DNA from: JBNKFQ01 sp050289385
GTDB taxonomy: Bacteria > Pseudomonadota > Gammaproteobacteria > Pseudomonadales > Porticoccaceae
Assembly (NCBI GenBank): GCA_050289385.1
Contig: JBNKFQ010000154.1
Span: 1-9,910, forward strand
Direction: 5' to 3'
Length of the DNA stretch: 9,910 bases
Shown here: positions 1 to 6,408 of the stretch, one piece after another
Numbering within the stretch: the first letter of the stretch is position 1
Layout: each line of letters opens with the position of its first letter
Notes under the pieces: generated by a model
What the model was told of the DNA's origin: nothing
What the model saw: the letters and a program-made list of their open reading frames with translations, nothing else
The model's database searches: none
Program-made: the position numbers and the translations under genes

Positions 1-1
1 C

Positions 2-388
2 CTATACCCCTCACCCGGCCCGAAGATGAAAGGAATTGATGCCGCGGGTGGTGCCGACTTCCACTATTACGACTGGGTCGATCAGTTTAATACGCTCGGT
101 TTGGGCAAAAACATTCCGATAGCCAACGGCACCAGTTCCGATTCCCTGCTGGCGCTTGATCCTGAAACCGGCCAGTGGATTGTTATGCGTGTGCCGTATC
201 CGTTGGGTTTTTATACAAGAGGGCTGGATGGTCGCATTGATGACCCAAAAGCAGGCTGGAAAGGCCGGGCCGTTTACGCCAACTACGGCGGCTTCCCCAC
301 CTGGCATCAGGAACCAGCCAAAGGTGGTGAGGGCACGCTGGCGAAAGTATTGAAATTTCAGATCAGGCCGAGTCCGTTAGCGGAGTAA
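2..388 (+). CDS. C-terminal part of a beta-propeller (streptogramin lyase-like) protein, 5' truncated by the window
   Basis: The frame is open to the left window edge (codons from base 2), so the first methionine at base 26 is probably internal. About 128 residues are visible. The tail has a run resembling one propeller blade, with SSDSLLALDPETGQW followed by VMRVPYPLGFYTRGLDGRIDD, then a WKGR..YANYG segment and a short end, KFQIRPSPLAE. From memory of families, this resembles the C-terminus of large periplasmic proteins annotated as carboxypeptidase-regulatory-like or streptogramin lyase (Vgb)-like, which often lie near PQQ dehydrogenases and cytochromes. That fits the quinoprotein relics downstream. 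The stop lies 17 bases before the transporter start, so the two are probably in one operon. The fold call is an inference from the blade-like repeat, and the enzymatic role is unknown. Confidence 0.5.
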   Translation, partial: LYPSPGPKMKGIDAAGGADFHYYDWVDQFNTLGLGKNIPIANGTSSDSLLALDPETGQWIVMRVPYPLGFYTRGLDGRIDDPKAGWKGRAVYANYGGFPTWHQEPAKGGEGTLAKVLKFQIRPSPLAE

Positions 389-405
389 GGGGGGAGTTAT
401 AATCA

Positions 406-1857
406 ATGGCAGTTTTACAGAATCACTCACCGGCGCCGGCAACCGGGGTAGCCATGTCCTCCAGGGCTGCCATGATTTACGCGTTACCAGTTTTGGGCTC
501 CATTGCCTTGGCCGCACCAATGGCCTCGATAATACAGGGTATTTATAATAAATATGTGGGCCTTCAACTCGCTCTAATCGGTGCCCTGCTTTTGGCGGTA
601 CGCGTTACCGACGCTATTGCCGGCCCATATATCGGGCATTTATCGGATCGTTATCGATTGCGCACGGGAACCCGCAAACCGCTGATAGCTGTCAGCAGCG
701 TGGGCTTGGTGTTATGCGGTTTTTTTCTGTTCGATCCACTGCCCGGCGCAGGCGGTTGGTATTTTTTGATTTGGGCGCTCGGCTTCATCGTTTGTGGTGG
801 TGTTCTTGAGATAAATCGTAGTGCCTGGGCAATCGAGCTTACCGACGACCCCCATGCCCGTACTCGCATATTCACTTACAACGGTCTTTTTGCACAAATT
901 GGTTATTTAATTTCTTTAGGATTTCCTTTATTGCCCATATTCGCAACCAGCGAGTTCACCCCACGAGCACTGAAAGTAATGGCCCTGCTATTCGGTTCCT
1001 GGTTATTAACTACTGTGTTTATGGCGTTGCGCCATGTCCCCAATGGTAGATTTATAACTTCAGCTAAAAAGGTAAATTTTTTCTGGTTCTTAAAAAAAAA
1101 TGTCTCAAACAAACCATTCCTGATTTACATCGGATTTAGTTGCTTTTTCGGTATTGCACTCGGAGCGACTGCCGGCATTGAATTCGTAATTTGGGACGGC
1201 TACTTTGGTATTGGCGATAAAGTCGCCGCTGTTTATATAGTTGTCTTATCCGTTGGAATAGCCAGCGTTCCAATGGTGAACAGGCTTGTGAAAAAATTTG
1301 GTAAATTGCCAGTATTTTCCGCATGCGCAATTTCTTACATTACATTCCCTTTGGCTTTTCTGTATGTGTCACCCGGCGAAAACGCATTTATTGCCATCGC
1401 AATAATACAAGGCGTTAATGGCATAGCATTTTCCTGTTATACGGTTTTGCAGCCATCTTTATTCGCGGATATCGTGGATTACAGCACCTGGAAAAACCGC
1501 TACACTCAAACGGCAACTTATACCTCGATTAATAATCTTTTTGGAAAAACATGTACCGCTTTGGGTACATTTCTTGGTTTATTTATAGCGGGCTTTTTGG
1601 GTTTTGACCCAGCACTCGGTATCGACCCCGATGAGGCCAGAAAGGCCATACACATCACATATTGCTGGGTGCCTGCGCTATTGCAATTGCTGGCGGTTAT
1701 TCTGGTGTTCAAAATGCCGTTAAACACAAAGCGCATGCGCATTATTCAGCGCAGACTGGAAACTCGCGCACAGCGTGAAAAAGCTAAAATTGCAACCAAC
1801 AATAAAGCGGCTTGCAAAATAGACCGCTTTGTAGAAAACGCGACAAAGCCTATTTAA
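406..1857 (+). CDS. MFS transporter of the GPH (glycoside-pentoside-hexuronide:cation symporter) family
   Basis: A 483-residue, strongly hydrophobic protein with about 12 predicted membrane segments, likely an inner-membrane cation-coupled symporter. The family signature lies around residues 66-98: RVTDAIAGPYIGHLSDR followed by a basic RLRTGTRKP stretch. D69 and D81 sit where MelB-type carriers have their conserved acidic positions in the TM2/loop 2-3 region. Length suits the family (450-500). The C-terminal 50 or so residues after the last helix are basic and cytoplasmic (RRLETRAQREKAK). The ATG is supported by a GGGGAG motif at 391-396, 9 bases upstream. A run of nine A's at 1092-1100 is a slippage-prone spot, but the frame is intact. 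The substrate cannot be read from sequence; sugars, glycosides or uronides are typical of the family. The adjacent aminotransferase could also point to an amino-sugar or amine-containing compound. Confidence 0.88.
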   Translation: MAVLQNHSPAPATGVAMSSRAAMIYALPVLGSIALAAPMASIIQGIYNKYVGLQLALIGALLLAVRVTDAIAGPYIGHLSDRYRLRTGTRKPLIAVSSVGLVLCGFFLFDPLPGAGGWYFLIWALGFIVCGGVLEINRSAWAIELTDDPHARTRIFTYNGLFAQIGYLISLGFPLLPIFATSEFTPRALKVMALLFGSWLLTTVFMALRHVPNGRFITSAKKVNFFWFLKKNVSNKPFLIYIGFSCFFGIALGATAGIEFVIWDGYFGIGDKVAAVYIVVLSVGIASVPMVNRLVKKFGKLPVFSACAISYITFPLAFLYVSPGENAFIAIAIIQGVNGIAFSCYTVLQPSLFADIVDYSTWKNRYTQTATYTSINNLFGKTCTALGTFLGLFIAGFLGFDPALGIDPDEARKAIHITYCWVPALLQLLAVILVFKMPLNTKRMRIIQRRLETRAQREKAKIATNNKAACKIDRFVENATKPI

Positions 1858-1900
1858 GCGAAACGCCACGACTCCATAATATTTTATATGGGTAACACTT

Positions 1901-3259
1901 ATGGTTGATGTGAAATATATAGAAAGATTAAAGCGCCTGGACCGGCTTCATCATTTTCATGCGAACACCAATCCGGTGCACTTTGCCGAAAAAGGCCCCT
2001 CTATGATCACCAGGGCAGAGGGTGTATACATATACACCGATAGCGGTAACAAGGTGATCGACGGCATGTCGGGGGGATGGTGCACCAATATCGGTTACGG
2101 TAACGAGCGGTTGTGCAGAGCGGCGTACGAGTCGATGACACAGCTTTCCTATAATCTTACGTTCAATGGAACGACCAACCCTTGGGCGGCCGCGTTAAGT
2201 GACAAGATGGCGGCGATCACCCCCGAACAGTACCAGCATTTCTTTTTTGCCTCCACTGGTTCGGATGCCGTTGAATCTGCCATTAAGATCGCCCTATATT
2301 ACTGGCATCTGAGGGGGCAGCCGGAAAAGCGCGCGATTATCGGTCGCGATTATGCCTATCATGGCAACACCTTGTTCGCTTCGCATCTGGTGGGGGCGGA
2401 AGGTTACGGCGCCCAATACGGATTTCCGTTGACGGACATTGTTCACCGTATTGAATCGCCCTACTGGTATCGTTACGGCAAGGAGCTCGACCCACAAGAT
2501 TTTGGCAGAAAAGCGGCCGCGGCTCTGGAAAAAAAAATCAAGGAACTCGGCCCGGAAAATGTTGCCGCTTTTATCGGGGAACCAATACAGGCAACACTTG
2601 GGTTGATTGTTCCTCCAGAAAGTTACTGGCCAGAAATTCAACGCATCTGTAAAGAGTACGATATTTTGCTGATTGCTGATGAAGTCGTCACTGGCATGGG
2701 AAAAACAGGTTCTATGTTCGGCTTTCAAAAATTCGACTTTGAGCCGGATTTGTTTACGATGGCCAAGGGGTTCGCTTCAGGGTACTTTCCTGTTTCCTGT
2801 GTCGCAATTGGTGCGAAGGTGGAAGGGTTGTTTCAAAGCACAGACAAACCTTTTATTCACGGTTTTACCAACTGTGGGCACCCGGTCGGTTGCTCTGTCG
2901 CGCTGGAAAATATTGCCGTGATAGAAGATGAAAATCTGTTGCAAAAGGTCAGGGATGATACTGGCCCCTATCTCGCAAATCGCCTGCAGGAATTAATGGA
3001 ATTTCCATTTGTGGGGGAGGTGAAATCGATGGGTATTATTGGTGCCGTAGAAATAGATGTAACAAAAATAAAATCGGGGAAAATTGCCGACAGTGTGGCA
3101 CTGGGCGCAAGAATTGGTGAGATAGCCTGGCAAAAAGGCGTCAATGCGCGCCCTATTGGCACAACCTTTGGCATGATGTTTCCCATGATCATCACCAGGA
3201 AACAGATAGATGATGCCATTGACATATTGAAGCAATCGTATTTGGAAGCGTCACCGTGA
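1901..3259 (+). CDS. Class III PLP-dependent aminotransferase (omega-amino acid:pyruvate type)
   Basis: A 452-residue cytosolic fold-type I aminotransferase that moves an amino group from an omega-amino acid, amine or amino sugar to a keto acid such as pyruvate. Visible landmarks in order: STGSDAVESA at residues 118-127 (PLP phosphate loop), Y153-H154-G155 (ring stacking), E227-P228 (GEPIQ), D260-E261-V-V (pyridine nitrogen contact) followed by TGMGKTG, and K289 in MAKGFASGYFP, the Schiff-base lysine. HGFTNCGHPV further on supplies the conserved Thr from the other subunit. All catalytic residues are present and the length is normal. The gene begins 43 bases after the transporter. Its stop TGA at 3257-3259 overlaps a GTG at 3256, the likely old start of the next gene, which implies translational coupling. 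The exact amine substrate is not predictable. Confidence 0.92.
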   Translation: MVDVKYIERLKRLDRLHHFHANTNPVHFAEKGPSMITRAEGVYIYTDSGNKVIDGMSGGWCTNIGYGNERLCRAAYESMTQLSYNLTFNGTTNPWAAALSDKMAAITPEQYQHFFFASTGSDAVESAIKIALYYWHLRGQPEKRAIIGRDYAYHGNTLFASHLVGAEGYGAQYGFPLTDIVHRIESPYWYRYGKELDPQDFGRKAAAALEKKIKELGPENVAAFIGEPIQATLGLIVPPESYWPEIQRICKEYDILLIADEVVTGMGKTGSMFGFQKFDFEPDLFTMAKGFASGYFPVSCVAIGAKVEGLFQSTDKPFIHGFTNCGHPVGCSVALENIAVIEDENLLQKVRDDTGPYLANRLQELMEFPFVGEVKSMGIIGAVEIDVTKIKSGKIADSVALGARIGEIAWQKGVNARPIGTTFGMMFPMIITRKQIDDAIDILKQSYLEASP

Positions 3260-3524
3260 ATCCCCGCGTAATCCACCAAATAGCAGGATTGTGTTTATTG
3301 GTCACGGTATGGGATAGTACAAAAGTCGAGTTGATAAAATACCACCAACACGAATTTCTGAGCGGATCCACCTGCAAAACACCGTACCAGCCAAACAGGA
3401 ATTTTTATTTCAGGAACTCAATGAACGTATCCGGGATGTCCGCTTCGGCCCCGACGGTGCACTTTATCTTGTTACGGATAGCCCCAACGGACGCGTTCTG
3501 AAAGCCACGAGGCAAACTAAATGA
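3256..3524 (+). pseudogene. Internally deleted soluble PQQ-dependent aldose/sorbosone dehydrogenase relic
   Basis: Only the two ends of a gene survive. From the GTG at 3256, frame 1 encodes a short hydrophobic, signal-peptide-like start (NPRVIHQIAGLCLLVTVW). From about 3363, frame 3 reads the typical C-terminus of the YliI/GSDH family: QEFLFQELNERIRDVRFG, then PDGALYLVTDSPNGRVLK, ending at TGA 3522-3524. Frame 3 is closed upstream by TAG at 3315, so no single frame joins the parts. Intact family members are roughly 350-400 residues, so around 300 residues are missing. The junction lies somewhere in 3310-3362. The old start overlaps the aminotransferase stop (GTGA) and the old stop overlaps the VOC start (ATGA), so both operon boundaries are preserved. 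The family normally oxidises sugars in the periplasm with PQQ. The C-terminal assignment is good; the identity of the N-terminal piece is inferred. Confidence 0.72.
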
Positions 3525-4060
3525 ACCGAAGAAATTTTATCGCAGGCAGTACCCTGTTGGGGACGATGTCCGTTCTCATTAACAAGCCGTTATTGGCTTC
3601 CGGAGACGGTGCTGATGGACAGTCAATACCGATTGGAATAATCAAAGGGGTTCACCATGTCGGCCTGTCGGTAGCTAATCTGGATCGCAGTCTGGCGTTT
3701 TATCGGGACATGTTGGGTGTGGCACTTCTTGGAGAGGGGCGATTCCAGGGAGAAGCCTATGAAAACATTACTGGCTTGAAGGGAGCGAGTGGCAGGATGG
3801 CCATGTTGCGCGTCGGAAACCTGCATATTGAGATGTTCGAATACGAGCATCCACGTGGGAGCAAAAAAGATCTGATGCATCCGGTTGCTGACCTGGGCTT
3901 TAATCATCTTTGTTTTGAAGTCGAGGATGTGCACAAGGAATATAAACGCCTCATTCATGCCGGAGTAACATTTCATTGTTCTCCACAGCTTTTCGGCAAG
4001 GCTAAAGCGACCTATGGCCGTGATCCGGACGGCAATGTATTTGAGTTGGTGGAGTGGTAG
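3521..4060 (+). CDS. Exported VOC-family (glyoxalase/extradiol dioxygenase fold) protein
   Basis: A 179-residue protein. The N-terminus MNRRNFIAGSTLLGTMSVLI carries a twin-arginine (RRNFI) motif and a hydrophobic core ending near LLASG, so Tat export to the periplasm is likely. A single VOC module of two beta-alpha-beta-beta-beta units follows (about residues 41-179). The candidate metal ligands of the glyoxalase superfamily are all present: H45/H46 in VHHVGLSV, E104 in LHIEMFEY, H129 in FNHLCFEV and E175 in NVFELVEW. LDRSLAFYRDMLGV is the typical family helix. The reaction cannot be assigned; lyase, isomerase, epimerase and dioxygenase members all share this fold. The ATG overlaps the stop of the dehydrogenase relic by ATGA. 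The next gene starts 5 bases after the stop, so it sits inside the operon. A periplasmic site fits a role next to PQQ enzymes. Confidence 0.86.
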   Translation: MNRRNFIAGSTLLGTMSVLINKPLLASGDGADGQSIPIGIIKGVHHVGLSVANLDRSLAFYRDMLGVALLGEGRFQGEAYENITGLKGASGRMAMLRVGNLHIEMFEYEHPRGSKKDLMHPVADLGFNHLCFEVEDVHKEYKRLIHAGVTFHCSPQLFGKAKATYGRDPDGNVFELVEW

Positions 4061-4065
4061 TTGCT

Positions 4066-4575
4066 ATGAATCATATTTGGACACGCGAATGGATATTTCT
4101 ATATCTACTCTGTGCTATTTCGCACAAAACCACAATGGCCGCCGACATATATGCTTCCAGTGCGGAATGGCGTTACTACGGTGGCAATGCCAGCGGTAGC
4201 CGGTATTCGGAGCTTGCGCAAATTAATCACGATAATGTTAGTGGGTTGGAAAAGGCCTGGGAATATCGTTCCGGCGACGAAGGTTATGGTAATCAATTTA
4301 GTCCGGTGATGATTAATGGCCGGTTATATGCGGGTACTATTGGCAGCAGTTTAGTGGCACTTGATCCCGTGACAGGAAAACAGCAATGGAAATTTACACC
4401 GCCGGTTAAAGGTATGGGTTTAAGTCTGGCAGGACGTGGTATCGCCTATTGGTCTGATACAACTTCAACGGAGCGCATAAGACTGTTTTTCTCCAGCGGC
4501 AATTTTTTATATGCGGTAGATGGGCGTACAGGTAAATCTGTGTCAACATTTGGTCAGGATGGTCGCATTGTATAA
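4066..4575 (+). pseudogene. Truncated PQQ-dependent dehydrogenase (N-terminal fragment)
   Basis: About 169 residues remain of an eight-bladed quinoprotein that is normally 550-700 residues long. The start is taken at ATG 4066, just after the VOC stop; the in-frame GTG at 4054 lies inside the VOC gene. The first 26 or so residues look like a signal peptide (WIFLYLLCAISHKTTMAA). Family landmarks follow: EWRYYGGNASGSRYSELAQI, a tryptophan-docking repeat in LVALDPVTGKQQWKF, the RGIAYW segment, and FLYAVDGRTGKSVSTFG. The reading then stops at GRIV-TAA, where intact homologues continue for several hundred residues. Nothing resembling the remaining blades, the PQQ-contacting region or the catalytic Asp follows. 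The fragment cannot be a working enzyme. The cut at about 4570 marks a rearrangement junction with the repair operon downstream. Confidence 0.82.
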
Positions 4576-4576
4576 T
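4571..4576 (+). promoter_or_regulatory. Possible -10 element (TATAAT) at the junction
   Basis: A perfect sigma70-type TATAAT overlaps the stop of the truncated dehydrogenase, 140 bases before the FAN1 gene, and could serve the repair operon. The -35 side is poor: TTGGTC at 4550-4555 gives only a 15-base spacer. I see no LexA-type operator. This is suggestive only. Confidence 0.25.
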
Positions 4577-4683
4577 ACTCAAATTCACCTTCAATTTTTT
4601 ACACAAATTTCCAAAACGGCGGCAACCATCCATGCATAAACCTATTTAATTCAATAAGTTAATCGTGATACCAACTGTCCTCC

Positions 4684-4706
4684 CCCTATTATGGGGCCCT
4701 ATTATG
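4684..4706 (+). repeat. Tandem pair of CCCTATTATG upstream of FAN1
   Basis: The 10-mer CCCTATTATG occurs at 4684-4693 and again at 4697-4706, separated by GGG, immediately before the FAN1 start. It may be a duplicated operator-like or RBS-region element, or a small duplication scar. The rest of the gap from 4576 to 4716 is AT-rich and shows no gene. Confidence 0.45.
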
Positions 4707-4716
4707 AACCCCACTT

Positions 4717-6408
4717 ATGCCTGAGAATGCCCCTATAAACCCGCCAGCATCTGCCGAACTCGACAATCCATTGTACTACCTCGAAAATGGACTCACGGTC
4801 GTACGCTGGGTGGTGGAGTTGCACGGCGATCTGTTGACCGGGGGTGAACGGGCACGCCTACAGCAATTTGAAGTGCTCCCGCAGTCCTCCCAGGCGCTGA
4901 TGCTGCGCATGGTGATGCGTACCCATGACGAGTTTCGTGCCAGTTCACTGAACTACCCGGAGATCGGGCAGCCGACGCCACAAGCGTTGCAAACGTTGGT
5001 GGAAGACGGCTGGGTGGACCCCGCTCCCCGTCTATCTCTGGAAGCACTGGGCCGCTTGTTGCGCCGTGACGAGCTGGTGCAAGTGGTCCGAAAGACCCTT
5101 CCCGAACAGGATGTCAAACGCAGCACCAGCAAGGCAAGTTTATTGGCGTTGCTATGTGATCACGCTCCCGATGACACTGCCGCGCTTCATGATTGGTGGC
5201 CAGACTGCCCGGAAAAAATAGTGGCGTTAAGAGAAAGCGAACTGTTTCGACGCATCAGGTTGATGTTTTTTGGCAACCTCCATCAAGACTGGACCGAGTT
5301 TGTCGTTACCGCCCTGGGCTACCAGGCGTATGAACCCGTGCCGCTGTCCCCTGAATCGCGCGCGTTTCAAACCCGCGACGAGGTGGATATGTACCTGGCT
5401 TTGCACGACAGCCGGCAGAAGTTGGAAGGTGAAACAGACCTGGAACGGCTCTGGCAGACGATCCCCCAAAGTCCGATCGACAATACCTGGCTGAACCACA
5501 GGCGCTGCCGGTTGCTTCACGCCTTGGGACACCTCGCGGAAAGGCAGGGCGACATTCCCCTGGCTTTACAGTGCTATCGTTCCGCCTGGTTGTCGGAGTC
5601 CAGGGTGCGATATTTCCGGGCACAGGAAAAACATGGCGACCTCGACAAGCTGTGGAACGAGGTAAATGATGTTTTCGACCACGCAACTTCCGCCCTGGAA
5701 AAAGAGAGCCTCCAACGTATCCGCACACGAGTCGCAAAACGGACAAACCACAAAACACCCACACAAGCTAAAAAATTGGCAATCCCCACGTTCAAATTAC
5801 CGATTACTCCAGATGCTTCCAGTGGGGTGGAACACCTGGTCGCCGCGGCGCTGAGCGACACGGAAAGCCATTGCCACTACGTGGAAAACCTGCTTTTTAA
5901 CGGTTTGCTGGGCCTGTTGTGTTGGCCCGCGATCTACAAACCCGTGCCCGGCGCTTTTTTTCACCCTTTTCAGTCCGGCCCGGCCGACCTCTTTCACCAG
6001 GAGTTCGTGTCCCGGCGCAAAGCCGAGATCGAAGAGTGTCTTAATGCGCTCACAACCGGAGAATACCGGGAACGCATCTGGCAGTGCTGGCAATCCAGGC
6101 AGGGAATCAGTTGCCCGTTGGTGGCGTGGCCGGTATTGACGGAAACATTGCTATCCGAGGCTCTGACTTGTATTCCGGCTACGGATTTGCACACGATCTT
6201 CACCCGCCAATTGAGTGACCTGTCGTCTTTCCGGCGAGGTTTACCGGATCTCGTCCGTTTTTGGCCGGACGGGAAGCGCTACGAACTGATTGAGGTAAAA
6301 GCGCCGGGGGACAGGCTTCAGGACCATCAGCGACACTGGATTGCCTTTTTTCAGGAAAATAATATTCCTGCCACTGTTTGCCATGTGACTTGGAGTCAAG
6401 GGCGTTGA
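4717..6408 (+). CDS. FAN1-type structure-specific nuclease with C-terminal VRR-NUC domain
   Basis: A 563-residue protein, the normal length for bacterial FAN1. Family enzymes cut 5'-flap and branched DNA and act in repair of crosslinked DNA. The N-terminus (LDNPLYYLENGLTVVRWVVE, then MLRMVMR and GWVDPAPRLSLEALGRLL) matches the FAN1 N-terminal and SAP-like region. A helical, TPR-like middle follows (about 200-340, HALGHLAERQGDIPLALQCY). The VRR-NUC site is complete: GLPDL with D511, then IEVK with E526 and K528, then DRLQDHQRHW. The 15-residue D-to-E spacing equals that in human FAN1 (D960/E975/K977). E390 in HYVENLLFNGLLGLL is a candidate for the upstream catalytic Glu. The start has only a weak ribosome site. 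The stop overlaps the TTG start of the helicase gene, so the two are co-translated. Confidence 0.92.
   Translation: MPENAPINPPASAELDNPLYYLENGLTVVRWVVELHGDLLTGGERARLQQFEVLPQSSQALMLRMVMRTHDEFRASSLNYPEIGQPTPQALQTLVEDGWVDPAPRLSLEALGRLLRRDELVQVVRKTLPEQDVKRSTSKASLLALLCDHAPDDTAALHDWWPDCPEKIVALRESELFRRIRLMFFGNLHQDWTEFVVTALGYQAYEPVPLSPESRAFQTRDEVDMYLALHDSRQKLEGETDLERLWQTIPQSPIDNTWLNHRRCRLLHALGHLAERQGDIPLALQCYRSAWLSESRVRYFRAQEKHGDLDKLWNEVNDVFDHATSALEKESLQRIRTRVAKRTNHKTPTQAKKLAIPTFKLPITPDASSGVEHLVAAALSDTESHCHYVENLLFNGLLGLLCWPAIYKPVPGAFFHPFQSGPADLFHQEFVSRRKAEIEECLNALTTGEYRERIWQCWQSRQGISCPLVAWPVLTETLLSEALTCIPATDLHTIFTRQLSDLSSFRRGLPDLVRFWPDGKRYELIEVKAPGDRLQDHQRHWIAFFQENNIPATVCHVTWSQGR
6392..6395 (+). promoter_or_regulatory. 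Ribosome binding site that selects the TTG start of the helicase
   Basis: GGAG lies exactly 9 bases before the TTG at 6405-6407. The in-frame TTGs at 6378 and 6390 have no comparable motif at a usable distance, and the first in-frame ATG is far inside the nuclease-like domain. This makes TTG 6405, overlapping the FAN1 stop, the best start. Confidence 0.6.

Noticed and set aside
5306..5764. A 152-residue minus-strand frame opposite the FAN1 gene, and similarly 2294-2728 opposite the aminotransferase.
   Set aside because: These are antisense shadows of genes with complete catalytic motifs; their translations have no recognisable domain.
6378..6404. An earlier TTG start for the helicase within the FAN1 gene.
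   Set aside because: It lacks a spaced ribosome site, would overlap FAN1 by 31 bases, and the added residues match no family N-terminus; TTG 6405 has GGAG at 9 bases.
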